A program made the position numbers and the translations under genes. A DNA stretch of 22,353 nt from a virus. The DNA lies in IMG/VR virus record IMGVR_UViG_3300037189_015050, positions 1 through 22,353 of that record. The stretch is one strand, 5' to 3'. The number at the start of each line of letters is the position of its first letter. The stretch's first letter is position 1. Shown here in pieces: positions 6,889 to 14,964 of this stretch. The notes beneath the pieces were generated by a model. It ran no database searches and had not been told where the DNA came from. It saw only the letters and a list, made by a program, of their open reading frames with translations.

Positions 6889-7625
6889 TAGACATATATA
6901 AAGCCGACAAACCAACTATTGGGTTTTTACCTTTAGATTTGGATTATCAATTACCTGATGAAAATGAAATAATCAAATACTGTCATAAAAATCATATTAA
7001 AAGAGAATTTACTGAAGAAAACGGACCATGTTGGTTGATAACCCCTGTATGTGGGAGATTTAATCCTGCTGATTGGTATGATCATAAAAAAGTAAATAAT
7101 CATTGGTTTAATAGATATGTTTCAACAAAAAAAGAATTAGAATTTGTTAACGATATTGAAAAGAAATTTCCAAATATTAAACATATGTTAAATCAACTAC
7201 CTTATAAGGAGTTATCTATAGCTACTCTTTTTTTACAAATATCCGATGTTGAATCACATATAGACTGGTTTAAAGATGATAATTACGACGATCCTGATGA
7301 AAAATCTATAGAAAACGAGCCTAGAAGATTTAACATACAATTATCTAAACATCATTATCCTAGTACTTTTTTATCAGGTACCGAAAAAGGAGAAAAATAC
7401 TATGCTAATATTTCACAAAAAACTCCAGGATATTGTATATCTGAAATGTATAATTGGCATGGTGCTGATTTATGCGGACCTGATAAAATTACGCTTTTTA
7501 CAACAGGGTTAATTGATAAAGAAAAAAGAGATCAATTAATTAATAAAAGTTTATTAAAATATAATAAAGATGCAATTATATTTAATAATGGTATTCGTGT
7601 TCAATCTTTAAAGATTGAGGAATAA
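6885..7625 (+). CDS. 2-oxoglutarate/Fe(II) oxygenase-like protein
   Basis: 246 residues. The start is set at the second ATG (6885), which makes a 4-base ATGA overlap with the stop of the previous gene and leaves a GAG 6 bases upstream; the ATG at 6879 has no room for a ribosome site. Iron-ligand candidates are H125 and D127 in VESHIDWF, and H192 in YNWHGAD. RRFNIQL (R147-R148) forms the strand after the acidic loop, and ITLFTTGLI ends the barrel. It shares the WHGaD motif with the gene at 4783-5589, suggesting the two are related. It is probably a cytoplasmic hydroxylase of unknown substrate. Its 3' end overlaps the facing gene at 7582-8262 by 44 bases, the longest overlap in the island. Confidence 0.62.
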   Translation: MIDIYKADKPTIGFLPLDLDYQLPDENEIIKYCHKNHIKREFTEENGPCWLITPVCGRFNPADWYDHKKVNNHWFNRYVSTKKELEFVNDIEKKFPNIKHMLNQLPYKELSIATLFLQISDVESHIDWFKDDNYDDPDEKSIENEPRRFNIQLSKHHYPSTFLSGTEKGEKYYANISQKTPGYCISEMYNWHGADLCGPDKITLFTTGLIDKEKRDQLINKSLLKYNKDAIIFNNGIRVQSLKIEE

Positions 7626-8262
7626 TTTTATATATTTCATTAAGAAATTTTTTTTCTAAATTAAAACTTATATTTGTATTTTCATAAACAAAATTGTTAA
7701 TAATGCCTTGCTTGTTAGCTTGATTTAACCAAGGACTTATCTTAACATCAAATGCATATCGAACTTCATCATGATTGTTTAAATTTGGAAAAATTTTAAT
7801 TTTTATAGGATCATTGATAATATTTGGTAATAATAATTTTCTAACTACTAATTGTATTCTAGGATAATTTCCAAAATTTGTTGCCGTATGCAAAATTCCC
7901 GCATTCATATCATACCAAATTTGATCACATTTAAGTTGATGCATTATTTTATTATCTAAATCAATTAAATAACATTGTTCACCTTGTAAATTTAAATGGT
8001 ATCTATCATCTATATCAGCATGACTAACATAACAAGTTTCAGGTTCTAGTTTTATAATCCTTGCTTCACCAATATCTATAGGTAAAGTATTTAATATTTC
8101 TTCCCAACATGTTCCTTTTAACTCTTTTTTAATTTCCCAAGAATCATAAAAAAATCTCCCGGTAGGAAAATTTAATATTAATTTAGAATCAATTTTAGAT
8201 AAATTTTTTAAAATTTTATCAAATAAAGATAATTCAATATTTAAACTAGTTTTATACAACAT
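7582..8262 (-). CDS. AspH/cupin-like 2-oxoglutarate oxygenase
   Basis: 226 residues from the ATG at 8262. A TTG six codons upstream (8280) is in frame but less likely, because a late-promoter-like box sits between the two. The iron triad is clear: H81/D83 in YVSHADIDD and H125 in ILHTATNFG, with R87/H89 in RYHLNLQG and R135 in YPRIQLVVR as the likely 2-oxoglutarate contact. This spacing is that of aspartyl/asparaginyl beta-hydroxylase-like enzymes. The C-terminal 80 residues add a region of unknown function. It is a single gene facing away from the radical SAM operon at 8304. The substrate is unknown. Confidence 0.7.
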   Translation of the reverse strand: MLYKTSLNIELSLFDKILKNLSKIDSKLILNFPTGRFFYDSWEIKKELKGTCWEEILNTLPIDIGEARIIKLEPETCYVSHADIDDRYHLNLQGEQCYLIDLDNKIMHQLKCDQIWYDMNAGILHTATNFGNYPRIQLVVRKLLLPNIINDPIKIKIFPNLNNHDEVRYAFDVKISPWLNQANKQGIINNFVYENTNISFNLEKKFLNEIYKIIPQSLKIEHEYHY

Positions 8263-8267
8263 GTAGA

Positions 8268-8275
8268 TATTTATT
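8268..8275 (-). promoter_or_regulatory. Late-promoter-like box AATAAATA abutting the start at 8262
   Basis: On the minus strand AATAAATA ends 5 bases before the ATG at 8262, with no Shine-Dalgarno. It supports 8262 rather than the TTG at 8280 as the start, because the TTG lies upstream of the box. Confidence 0.6.
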
Positions 8276-8291
8276 ACCAATATTTTACTAC

Positions 8292-8299
8292 TATAAATA
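8292..8299 (+). promoter_or_regulatory. Late-promoter box TATAAATA abutting the start at 8304
   Basis: An exact TATAAATA ends 4 bases before the ATG of the cobalamin-type radical SAM gene, with no Shine-Dalgarno. This probably drives the seven-gene plus-strand operon 8304-14964. Confidence 0.65.
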
Positions 8300-8303
8300 T
8301 AAA

Positions 8304-9755
8304 ATGTTTCATGCTCTTCTATTTAATATTAATTCAAAAATAAGTAACGGAAGAATTGCTGGAATTCATCGAATTGCTACTCATTTAAGAGAACAAAATT
8401 GGGATATTGAGGTTATTGATTTTACCTGTTTTTGGTCATTAGAAAATCTAAAAATATTATGTAAAAATAGATTAAATAGTGAAAGTAAATTCATAGGATT
8501 CAGTCCTACATTTTCATATTGGTCGGATGAATTAAATTTATTCTGTGATTGGCTTAAAGAAAAATATCCACATTTAATATTGATTTCAGGCTCGTCAAAT
8601 GATCCATTATTTTTTAGTAAATCAATAGATTATTATATTTCAGGTTATGGTGAAAACGCTATTGATGCACTATTAAAATATAAATTTAGCAACGGCCCTA
8701 ATATTAAATTAAAATTGTTATCAGATAATAGAAAAGTTATTAATGCATTGCACGATTATCCTGCATTTCCAATAAGAGATCCATCTATTATATATGAAGA
8801 TCGTGATTTTATAAATGAAAATGAGTTTTTACCTATTGAATTTAGCAGGGGGTGTCGATTTTCATGCCACTTTTGTAATTTTCCAATACTAGGTGTTAAG
8901 GGAGATTATACTAGAAATGTTGATAATTTTGAAAAACAATTATTACATGCATACGATATGTGGGGTACAAAAAACTATATCGTAGTGGACGAAACATTTA
9001 ATGATTATACAGAAAAAATAATTAAATATGGAAATATTGTTGAGAAATTACCTTTCCGACCTTGGTTTAGTGGTGGATTGCGAGCCGATTTACTTGTAAC
9101 TAGACAAGTCGAAAAAGATGAATTACTAAGAATGAATTTTTTAGGTCATTTTTATGGAATTGAAACCTTTAATCACGATTCAGGAAAATCCATAGGTAAA
9201 GGAATGGATCCTGATAAATTAAAAAAAGGGTTAATAGATCATAAAGAGTATTTTAAAAAACACGGGTTTTATAGAGCAACTATCTCTCTTATATGCGGAC
9301 TACCGTTTGAATCTTTAGAAAGTATTAATACCACACATCAATGGTTATTAGAAAATTGGAACGATCAAGTTACTCAAATGAATCCTTTAGAAATTTATAA
9401 TAATGAATTAATTAGAGATTCAAAAATTAGTATTAATTATGGAAAATATGGTTATAGAAAAATAGGATACTCTGTCGTTGATAATGGTTTAAATTTAGGA
9501 GGAGAAAATCATTTAATATGGGAAAATGATTTTATGGATTATCGTATATCTACCGATATTTCTAAAACAATATCTGAAAAATTTAGATTATTAGATAATT
9601 TTTCAATTGGACACATTACTGTTAATTCAGATAATAAAATTTTGCCGTTGGAAGAAAAGCAAAATCTAACAATAGACGATACATATCCATTGTTTAAAAA
9701 TAATCAAAATTTTATTGATGATTATATTTTAAAAAAATTAAATTATAAAGGATAA
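8304..9755 (+). CDS. Radical SAM protein with cobalamin-binding-like N-terminal domain
   Basis: 483 residues. Residues 1-130 alternate beta strands and helices as in the B12-binding Rossmann domain of this class (FHALLFNIN, then KFIGFSPTF, PHLILISGSS and DYYISGYGENAIDALL), though the DxHxxG motif that holds the cobalt from below is absent, as in many members. The radical SAM motif is RGCRFSCHFCNFP with C184/C188/C191. Later parts (YIVVDETFNDY, WFSGGLRADLL, YGIETFNHDSGKSIGKGM) follow the typical barrel of the B12-dependent branch, which includes methyltransferases and ring-forming enzymes. It is first gene of a plus-strand operon, followed one base later by an oxygenase-like gene. The substrate is unknown; methyl transfer to unactivated carbon is a reasonable guess. 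Confidence 0.85.
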   Translation: MFHALLFNINSKISNGRIAGIHRIATHLREQNWDIEVIDFTCFWSLENLKILCKNRLNSESKFIGFSPTFSYWSDELNLFCDWLKEKYPHLILISGSSNDPLFFSKSIDYYISGYGENAIDALLKYKFSNGPNIKLKLLSDNRKVINALHDYPAFPIRDPSIIYEDRDFINENEFLPIEFSRGCRFSCHFCNFPILGVKGDYTRNVDNFEKQLLHAYDMWGTKNYIVVDETFNDYTEKIIKYGNIVEKLPFRPWFSGGLRADLLVTRQVEKDELLRMNFLGHFYGIETFNHDSGKSIGKGMDPDKLKKGLIDHKEYFKKHGFYRATISLICGLPFESLESINTTHQWLLENWNDQVTQMNPLEIYNNELIRDSKISINYGKYGYRKIGYSVVDNGLNLGGENHLIWENDFMDYRISTDISKTISEKFRLLDNFSIGHITVNSDNKILPLEEKQNLTIDDTYPLFKNNQNFIDDYILKKLNYKG

Positions 9756-9756
9756 T

Positions 9757-10317
9757 ATGAATAAAATTTATCATTATTTAGATGTTGACAATCATCAAAT
9801 TATTTCTGAAAAACTTTATCATTATGTTAAAGACTACACTAACATTTTAAATGATAAAATATTTTGGAATAATTTAAACTTCGATGATGTAATGATCAAA
9901 ATACCCGAACTAGATGCAATCTTCAAAAAAATAAACCTGTTTGGAAGAAAAATTTCAATTATTTACGCAGAATCCGGATTTGAAGGGGGTATACATATCG
10001 ACCATTCACCCCTCGATCCTGAGGTTGCGCCAGCAAGATGTTTGTGGCCAATTAAAAATTGTAACGGATCTAAAACTAAGTTTTTTGATGTTGATAAAAA
10101 GTTTATTACATTAAAATACTTAGAAAATCAAATGCCATATTTGCATATAGATGAAAATGGAATTAAAGGTGAATTAGGATCATTTGAATTAAATAAACCT
10201 TTGATTTTTAATCCAGGAATTCCACACGGAGTATGGACTAACAAAGAGTATACAGAACCTAGACTGAGTGCTACAATCGCATTCCATAATCCTCCAAATT
10301 ATCTATTAGAGATGTAA
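9757..10317 (+). CDS. AspH-like 2-oxoglutarate oxygenase, short form
   Basis: 186 residues forming one double-stranded beta-helix. The iron ligands are H80/D82 in GGIHIDHSP and H157 in GIPHGVW. R94 (ARCLWPI) and R169 (EPRLSATIAF) are placed like the substrate- or 2-oxoglutarate-binding Arg residues. ATG follows AAAGGA by 4 bases and lies just after the stop of the radical SAM gene, so co-translation is likely. It is less similar to the other four oxygenase-like proteins than two of those are to each other. It probably hydroxylates the product of a neighbouring enzyme; that is inference from position. Confidence 0.68.
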   Translation: MNKIYHYLDVDNHQIISEKLYHYVKDYTNILNDKIFWNNLNFDDVMIKIPELDAIFKKINLFGRKISIIYAESGFEGGIHIDHSPLDPEVAPARCLWPIKNCNGSKTKFFDVDKKFITLKYLENQMPYLHIDENGIKGELGSFELNKPLIFNPGIPHGVWTNKEYTEPRLSATIAFHNPPNYLLEM

Positions 10318-10318
10318 A

Positions 10319-11182
10319 ATGAAAGAAATAGAAACTGCTACTAGTTATAGTAATAAATGGTTACAAATTAATAGACCCAACCCATTTATAGACAACAAAA
10401 TTGAAAATCTTATAAAAGATACAATTAAGGGAAAAATTTTAGTAGATTCATCAGATCAAGTCTATGAAAATTTTAAAATCGAGATGGAAGAATATATAAC
10501 ATCATCACCATTAAACAATTTAAAACAAATCAAAGATTGGGTTAGAAAAGATATATGTATAGGATGTACTCATTTTATCGATTCGATTTATATGAGAACA
10601 TCTCCACAAATTTTAAGGGGTGATTACAGATATCACGAAAGATTAAATCCAAATATAATTTATAGCCAACCAAAAAATCTCGTGAAGAATACACCTCTTA
10701 TTATTGCTATGCCTTTTCCAAGCACCGGTGATGTACATTATCAAATGAATGAAATATTAGACGAGTGTATTGAAAAAAATATAGAAGTACACATCGATGG
10801 AGCATGGATAACATGTTGTAAGGGTATAGATTTTGATTTTTCTCATCCTGCCATTGAAAGCATCGCTATAAGTCTTAGCAAAGGGTTAGGATTAGGATGG
10901 AATCGAATTGGATTACGATGGTCTAAAAGTACTAAGCCTGATTCAATATCTATAATGAATGATTACAATATGAACTTACGGGCTATTGCAAATATCGGTC
11001 TATATTTTCTAAGAAACATTCCAATAGATCATCTTTGGTTGACACACAGTAATAACTATTATAAAATATGTAAAGATTTTAATCTTACTCCAACTAAAAG
11101 TATATATATAGCATTAAACAATGGAAATCCAGTTGGAATAAGTCCGTTATTAAGGTATTTAGAAAAAAATGGAAACCTATAA
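10319..11182 (+). CDS. Compact PLP-dependent aminotransferase-like protein (copy 2)
   Basis: 287 residues and a clear paralogue of the gene at 2570-3466. Shared parts are CIGCTHFID (80-88), GDYRYHERLNP (101-111), VHIDGAW with cofactor-binding D160, and ISLSKGLGLGWNRIG with the Schiff-base K188 and R196, followed by SIMNDY and IDHLW near the C-terminus. The two copies stay alike over their whole length, which suggests the short form is functional and not a broken gene. It sits one base after the oxygenase gene and overlaps the next start by 14 bases. Reaction type is inferred from the fold-type I core; the amino acceptor is unknown. Confidence 0.72.
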   Translation: MKEIETATSYSNKWLQINRPNPFIDNKIENLIKDTIKGKILVDSSDQVYENFKIEMEEYITSSPLNNLKQIKDWVRKDICIGCTHFIDSIYMRTSPQILRGDYRYHERLNPNIIYSQPKNLVKNTPLIIAMPFPSTGDVHYQMNEILDECIEKNIEVHIDGAWITCCKGIDFDFSHPAIESIAISLSKGLGLGWNRIGLRWSKSTKPDSISIMNDYNMNLRAIANIGLYFLRNIPIDHLWLTHSNNYYKICKDFNLTPTKSIYIALNNGNPVGISPLLRYLEKNGNL

Positions 11183-11894
11183 TATTGAGGGTGTAAAAAT
11201 TCCTTTTGATAACAAATGGAAAAATGTCGCAATTAGTGTAAGTGGAGGAGCTGATTCAGCATTATTATCATTTTTAATATGTTCATTAGTAAAGGATCAA
11301 ACAGTACATATTATTTCACATACACGCATGTGGAAAACTCGACCATGGCAAGGATACGATAGTTTAACTATTTTTAATTGGTTACTAGAAAGATTTCCAA
11401 ATATAAAACTTGTAAGGCATACTAACTTTATTGCACCTGATATTGAATATGGAAATACTGGTCCTATTATAAAAGACGAATATGGAAAAATAGTTAGTGG
11501 GGATAATGCACAAATTAGAGCATATTCAGAATATGTCTGCTTTACAGAAAATATAGAAGTTTATTACAATGCTGTTACACGTAATCCTAAAGGTATTGAT
11601 TTAGGAGGAATGCACGAAAGAGACATTGACCAATTAGATGAAAACAAACATCTAGAATATATGATACATATGGGAAAGGTTGCTAGCCATCCATTTAGAT
11701 TTGTAGATAAATCTTGGATAGTAGCGCAGTATAAACGATTAGATATTATGGATTTATTTAATATAACTCGAAGCTGCGAAGGAGAATTTACAGGATTAGA
11801 TTATACTACATATAGATACGGTGACCCTGTTCCTGTATGCAATAAATGTTTTTGGTGTAAAGAAAGAGAATGGGCAATTGAACAAAACAAGTAA
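11169..11894 (+). CDS. QueC-like PP-loop ATPase with zinc Cys4 site
   Basis: 241 residues. The P-loop SGGADS at 25-30 marks the adenine-alpha-hydrolase/ATP-pyrophosphatase family, which activates a carboxylate or carbonyl with ATP. At the C-terminus C203 and then CNKCFWC (C224, C227, C230) followed by KER match the zinc site of QueC, the enzyme that turns 7-carboxy-7-deazaguanine into preQ0. The middle part is unlike standard QueC, and no queD, queE or folE partner is seen here, so it may be a relative that makes an amide or nitrile on another carboxylate. It is in the plus operon between the aminotransferase-like gene and a radical SAM gene, overlapping both. The symbol is left empty because QueC activity is not shown. 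Confidence 0.75.
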   Translation: METYNIEGVKIPFDNKWKNVAISVSGGADSALLSFLICSLVKDQTVHIISHTRMWKTRPWQGYDSLTIFNWLLERFPNIKLVRHTNFIAPDIEYGNTGPIIKDEYGKIVSGDNAQIRAYSEYVCFTENIEVYYNAVTRNPKGIDLGGMHERDIDQLDENKHLEYMIHMGKVASHPFRFVDKSWIVAQYKRLDIMDLFNITRSCEGEFTGLDYTTYRYGDPVPVCNKCFWCKEREWAIEQNK

Positions 11895-13146
11895 AACTTT
11901 CTGTATGCATCCGTTTACAGGTTTAGCAACTAGAGGAGATGGAGCAATTTTAGCGTGTTGTCGAAGCCAACCTATAGGGTGGATACAAAATGATTCTTTA
12001 GAAAATATTTGGAATAACGATACGATACGCAATATTCGACATAAAGTATTAAATGACGAAAGGCCTAATGAATGCTCTGCTTGTTTTAATTTAGAAGATC
12101 AAGGTGTTGAAAGTTTACGTCAACGACATATAAAAGGAAATATACCAGAATCTAGAATTAATTTATATCCCGATGCACTATTGTTACTAAAGGATGACTA
12201 TTCTATGCCATTTGAAATTCCAACAATGGAAATTAAACTTAATAATCTTTGTAATCTTAAATGTAAAATGTGCCACCCAATGGATAGTACTAGTTGGAAC
12301 GATTGGGATCAAGTAGAGGATTTTTATAAGAGTGAAGATAATTTTATGGTTAATGCAATTAATGACCTTAATCTTAAAAAAAAACCATATTTAGATTTTT
12401 TTGATGATAATACTAATTGGTGGGATAGCTTTGCCAAAATAGTACCATTCTTCCGTAGAGCAGAATTTGCAGGCGGAGAACCGTTAATGGATCCACAACA
12501 TTATCGTATTTTAGATATGTTAGCACCATATGGCCATCAAATTGAAATTAAATATGCTACAAATATGAGCGTATTAGGTATAAAAGGCGGGAGAAATGTT
12601 TGGGATTACTGGCCTAAATTTAAAAGTGTAGCAGTAAATGTTAGTATAGACGGCATAGGAGAATCATACGAGCACATTAGAGGAAATGCCGATTGGAAAA
12701 CTATGATAGATAATATTAAGAGTATACAAACTGTACCAAATATTTCACGTATCGTAGGAGCAGTATGTGTACAAGCTGGAAATATTATGATATTAGATAA
12801 AATGATAGAATATTTTCTAGACGATCTAGGTATAGTATTTTACAATAATTATTGTGAATATCCTAATTTACTTTCTGCACAAGTTATACCTAATGAATTA
12901 AAATTAGAAGTTATAGAGAGATTAGAAACAATTAAACCAAAAATTAAAAATTTTAAATTAGTTAGAGAAAAACCAATACTATTAGATTTTACTATAGATT
13001 TAATTAATAGTAATATTAATTATATTAAATCTCGAGATCAAAGTCATCTATGGAAAAAATATTTAGAATTTAATAATCGACTAGATTATCATAGAAAACA
13101 AAAATCTATTACAGAAATTATTCCAGAATTTAGGAATTTTATATGA
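11878..13146 (+). CDS. Radical SAM protein with N-terminal SPASM/twitch-like domain (family B, copy 1)
   Basis: 422 residues from a TTG at 11878, which gives a 17-base overlap with the previous gene and a GAG about 10 bases upstream; the first in-frame ATG (11905) would cut off the first conserved Cys. Residues 1-80 hold a Cys-rich auxiliary domain at the front (C9, C27-C28, C66, C69; GLATRGDGAILACC), normally found after the barrel. The radical SAM core begins at LNNLCNLKCKMC (C125/C129/C132), with FAGGEPLM near 198 and VNVSIDGIGESYEHIRG later. The paralogue at 15496-16908 has the same order. This layout occurs in marine radical SAM proteins annotated as twitch-domain proteins of unknown function. 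The stop overlaps the next ATG (ATGA). Confidence 0.84.
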   Translation: MNKTSKTFCMHPFTGLATRGDGAILACCRSQPIGWIQNDSLENIWNNDTIRNIRHKVLNDERPNECSACFNLEDQGVESLRQRHIKGNIPESRINLYPDALLLLKDDYSMPFEIPTMEIKLNNLCNLKCKMCHPMDSTSWNDWDQVEDFYKSEDNFMVNAINDLNLKKKPYLDFFDDNTNWWDSFAKIVPFFRRAEFAGGEPLMDPQHYRILDMLAPYGHQIEIKYATNMSVLGIKGGRNVWDYWPKFKSVAVNVSIDGIGESYEHIRGNADWKTMIDNIKSIQTVPNISRIVGAVCVQAGNIMILDKMIEYFLDDLGIVFYNNYCEYPNLLSAQVIPNELKLEVIERLETIKPKIKNFKLVREKPILLDFTIDLINSNINYIKSRDQSHLWKKYLEFNNRLDYHRKQKSITEIIPEFRNFI

Positions 13147-14066
13147 AAGAAATATTTTACAATTCTCAAGGATATAATACTGTAAAAATTACAATAGAAT
13201 CATTTAATGAAAAATTAGATTTATATTATCATTTAAATAATAATCCTGTACAATATATATGGCAAGAAATACATAAAAATTCTAAAAATTTCTCTATGGG
13301 AATTTCAAATGCATTTGATACCGATATATTAATCAATAGATTAGATAATTTATGTAAAAAAGTAGGAGAATTAAAAATACCCCTACCACTAACACAAGAA
13401 AATCTTAATATTTTACATCATAAATTTGTAATTTCTCAAAATCTCTCAAATAATTTATTTTCAGAAGAATGGTTAGAAATAAATCATTTAATACATGCTC
13501 TTGAATCAAAAATAGATGAAAAATTATCTAAATATAAAAAATCAATTATATTTTATAAAAATCCTGAAAATAAAATAGTACCTATTAAAGACGAATATAA
13601 AATTTGGTTAACTACTGAAAGAAAATGGGGCAAACTATTATTAGGTTACGGAACTTTAGGAAAAGATTGGATAGATATAGCCACTAATAATGACGATTTA
13701 ACTGATTTAAATATACAATCAACTATAAGTTCCGAAACTACAATGATATTTGATTTAGATTATCCATTTTTATTTGGCGATGTACAAAGGTTCTATCAGT
13801 GGACTAAAAAATCAAATTATGTAATACCATTAAATAATTTAAACAAACTTTCATTGGGTAATTATTTTCTAGGCGAGATAATAATCACAGATGTATTTCT
13901 TGATTATCATCCTAATACTAGTGATTGGTATGTACCAAATCATAAATGTAAACTAGACTGGGGTGACAAAATATTAGGAAATAATCCAAAAGTTAAAGAA
14001 ATTAAATTTTTTAATAGCGATTTATATTTCGATACACTCGTAAAGCATAGTAAATTAAATGTATAA
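13143..14066 (+). CDS. Unrecognised protein, 307 residues
   Basis: I do not recognise this family. The first 150 residues are mostly helical and rich in Asn, Lys, Ile and Leu. The second half is better ordered and has likely conserved motifs: RKWGKLLLGYGTLGKDW (about 173-190), TTMIFDLDYPF and, near the end, DVFLDYHPNTSDWYVP then CKLDWG. There is no signal peptide, membrane segment or known metal-site pattern beyond scattered His/Asp. It is coupled by ATGA overlap to the radical SAM gene before it and overlaps the radical SAM gene after it by 8 bases, so it is made together with them. It might be a partner, scaffold or substrate of these enzymes; that is a guess from position only. Confidence 0.6.
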   Translation: MKEIFYNSQGYNTVKITIESFNEKLDLYYHLNNNPVQYIWQEIHKNSKNFSMGISNAFDTDILINRLDNLCKKVGELKIPLPLTQENLNILHHKFVISQNLSNNLFSEEWLEINHLIHALESKIDEKLSKYKKSIIFYKNPENKIVPIKDEYKIWLTTERKWGKLLLGYGTLGKDWIDIATNNDDLTDLNIQSTISSETTMIFDLDYPFLFGDVQRFYQWTKKSNYVIPLNNLNKLSLGNYFLGEIIITDVFLDYHPNTSDWYVPNHKCKLDWGDKILGNNPKVKEIKFFNSDLYFDTLVKHSKLNV

Positions 14067-14964
14067 AATAGTTAGTAGATGGAATCATCAAGGTGCAATT
14101 AAAATAGAATGGAATCTAGGAAAACGTTGTAATCTAGATTGCGCTTATTGCCCAGAATATATCCACGATAATCACAGTCCACATACTGACATAGAAATAC
14201 TTAAACATACAGTGGCGGTTTTAAATGCATTAGACAAGCCTGTGCGTCTAAGTCTTACAGGAGGCGAGCCTAGCGTACATCCTCAGATAGAAGAACTGCT
14301 AGAAACTATAAATGCTGCGGATAATATTGTTTGGTTGAGCATGACTACTAATGCTACACGTACAGGAAAATGGTATGTAGATCAATCAAGATACATCGAT
14401 CAATATGTTTTTAGTTTACACTATGAGAAGAATAGTAAAACATCATTTGAGCATATAGTAGCATTCCATTCTGCTAAAACTGATACAAAAATACTAGTCC
14501 ATATCATGGCGCATCACAAATATATGGATGAAGTAAAAGGTGGAGTGTTTTCTTGTAAGGCGTTAGAAATTCCATATGTCATTCGGAGAATACGATGGAC
14601 AGAAGGAAATCATGATTTGTTTAATGATATGAGATACGATCATTATGACTTACAGTGGATTAAGAGATCTACTAAAACAGCAGAACCAAACTGTATAATA
14701 GACGATGAAGAATTATTACATGCCAACGATATAATTAAATCCCATATGAACCAATTTAGCGGTTGGACGTGTAATGCTGGTATAGAAAGTCTAATGATTA
14801 ATTGGGATGGAGAAGTACATAGAGCAACATGTCGCGTTGGAGGAAGTTTAGGAAATATATACAATGATGTTTTTATAGTTCCTAAAGATCCAATCATATG
14901 TACAAGAAATTGGTGTACGTGTGAAGCAGATATACCGCTAACTAAATTAAATCTAGCCCGTTAA
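14059..14964 (+). CDS. Radical SAM protein with C-terminal twitch-like Cys domain (family C, copy 1)
   Basis: 301 residues. The radical SAM motif is KRCNLDCAYCPEY with C24/C28/C31, and LTGGEPSVHP (67-76) is the SAM-contact GGE loop. The barrel follows to about residue 210. The C-terminal 65 residues carry an auxiliary cluster domain: GWTC (C238), C258, and CTRNWCTC (C281, C286, C288), the arrangement called twitch or half-SPASM. The genes at 18599-19573 and 19561-20556 share this pattern. It is last gene of the plus-strand operon, and its 3' end overlaps the facing SDR-like gene by 23 bases. It looks somewhat less AT-rich than its neighbours. The substrate is unknown. Confidence 0.86.
   Translation: MYKIVSRWNHQGAIKIEWNLGKRCNLDCAYCPEYIHDNHSPHTDIEILKHTVAVLNALDKPVRLSLTGGEPSVHPQIEELLETINAADNIVWLSMTTNATRTGKWYVDQSRYIDQYVFSLHYEKNSKTSFEHIVAFHSAKTDTKILVHIMAHHKYMDEVKGGVFSCKALEIPYVIRRIRWTEGNHDLFNDMRYDHYDLQWIKRSTKTAEPNCIIDDEELLHANDIIKSHMNQFSGWTCNAGIESLMINWDGEVHRATCRVGGSLGNIYNDVFIVPKDPIICTRNWCTCEADIPLTKLNLAR

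Noticed and set aside
11821-11877. Upstream GTG start for the radical SAM gene at 11878-13146
   Set aside because: It would add 19 residues read from the zinc-site region of the QueC-like gene in another frame, with no similarity to the paralogue. The TTG at 11878 leaves a normal short overlap.
11169-11894. Complete queuosine/7-deazaguanine DNA-modification cassette
   Set aside because: Only a QueC-like gene is present. None of the eight radical SAM proteins has the small QueE layout, and no queD or folE is seen in the window.
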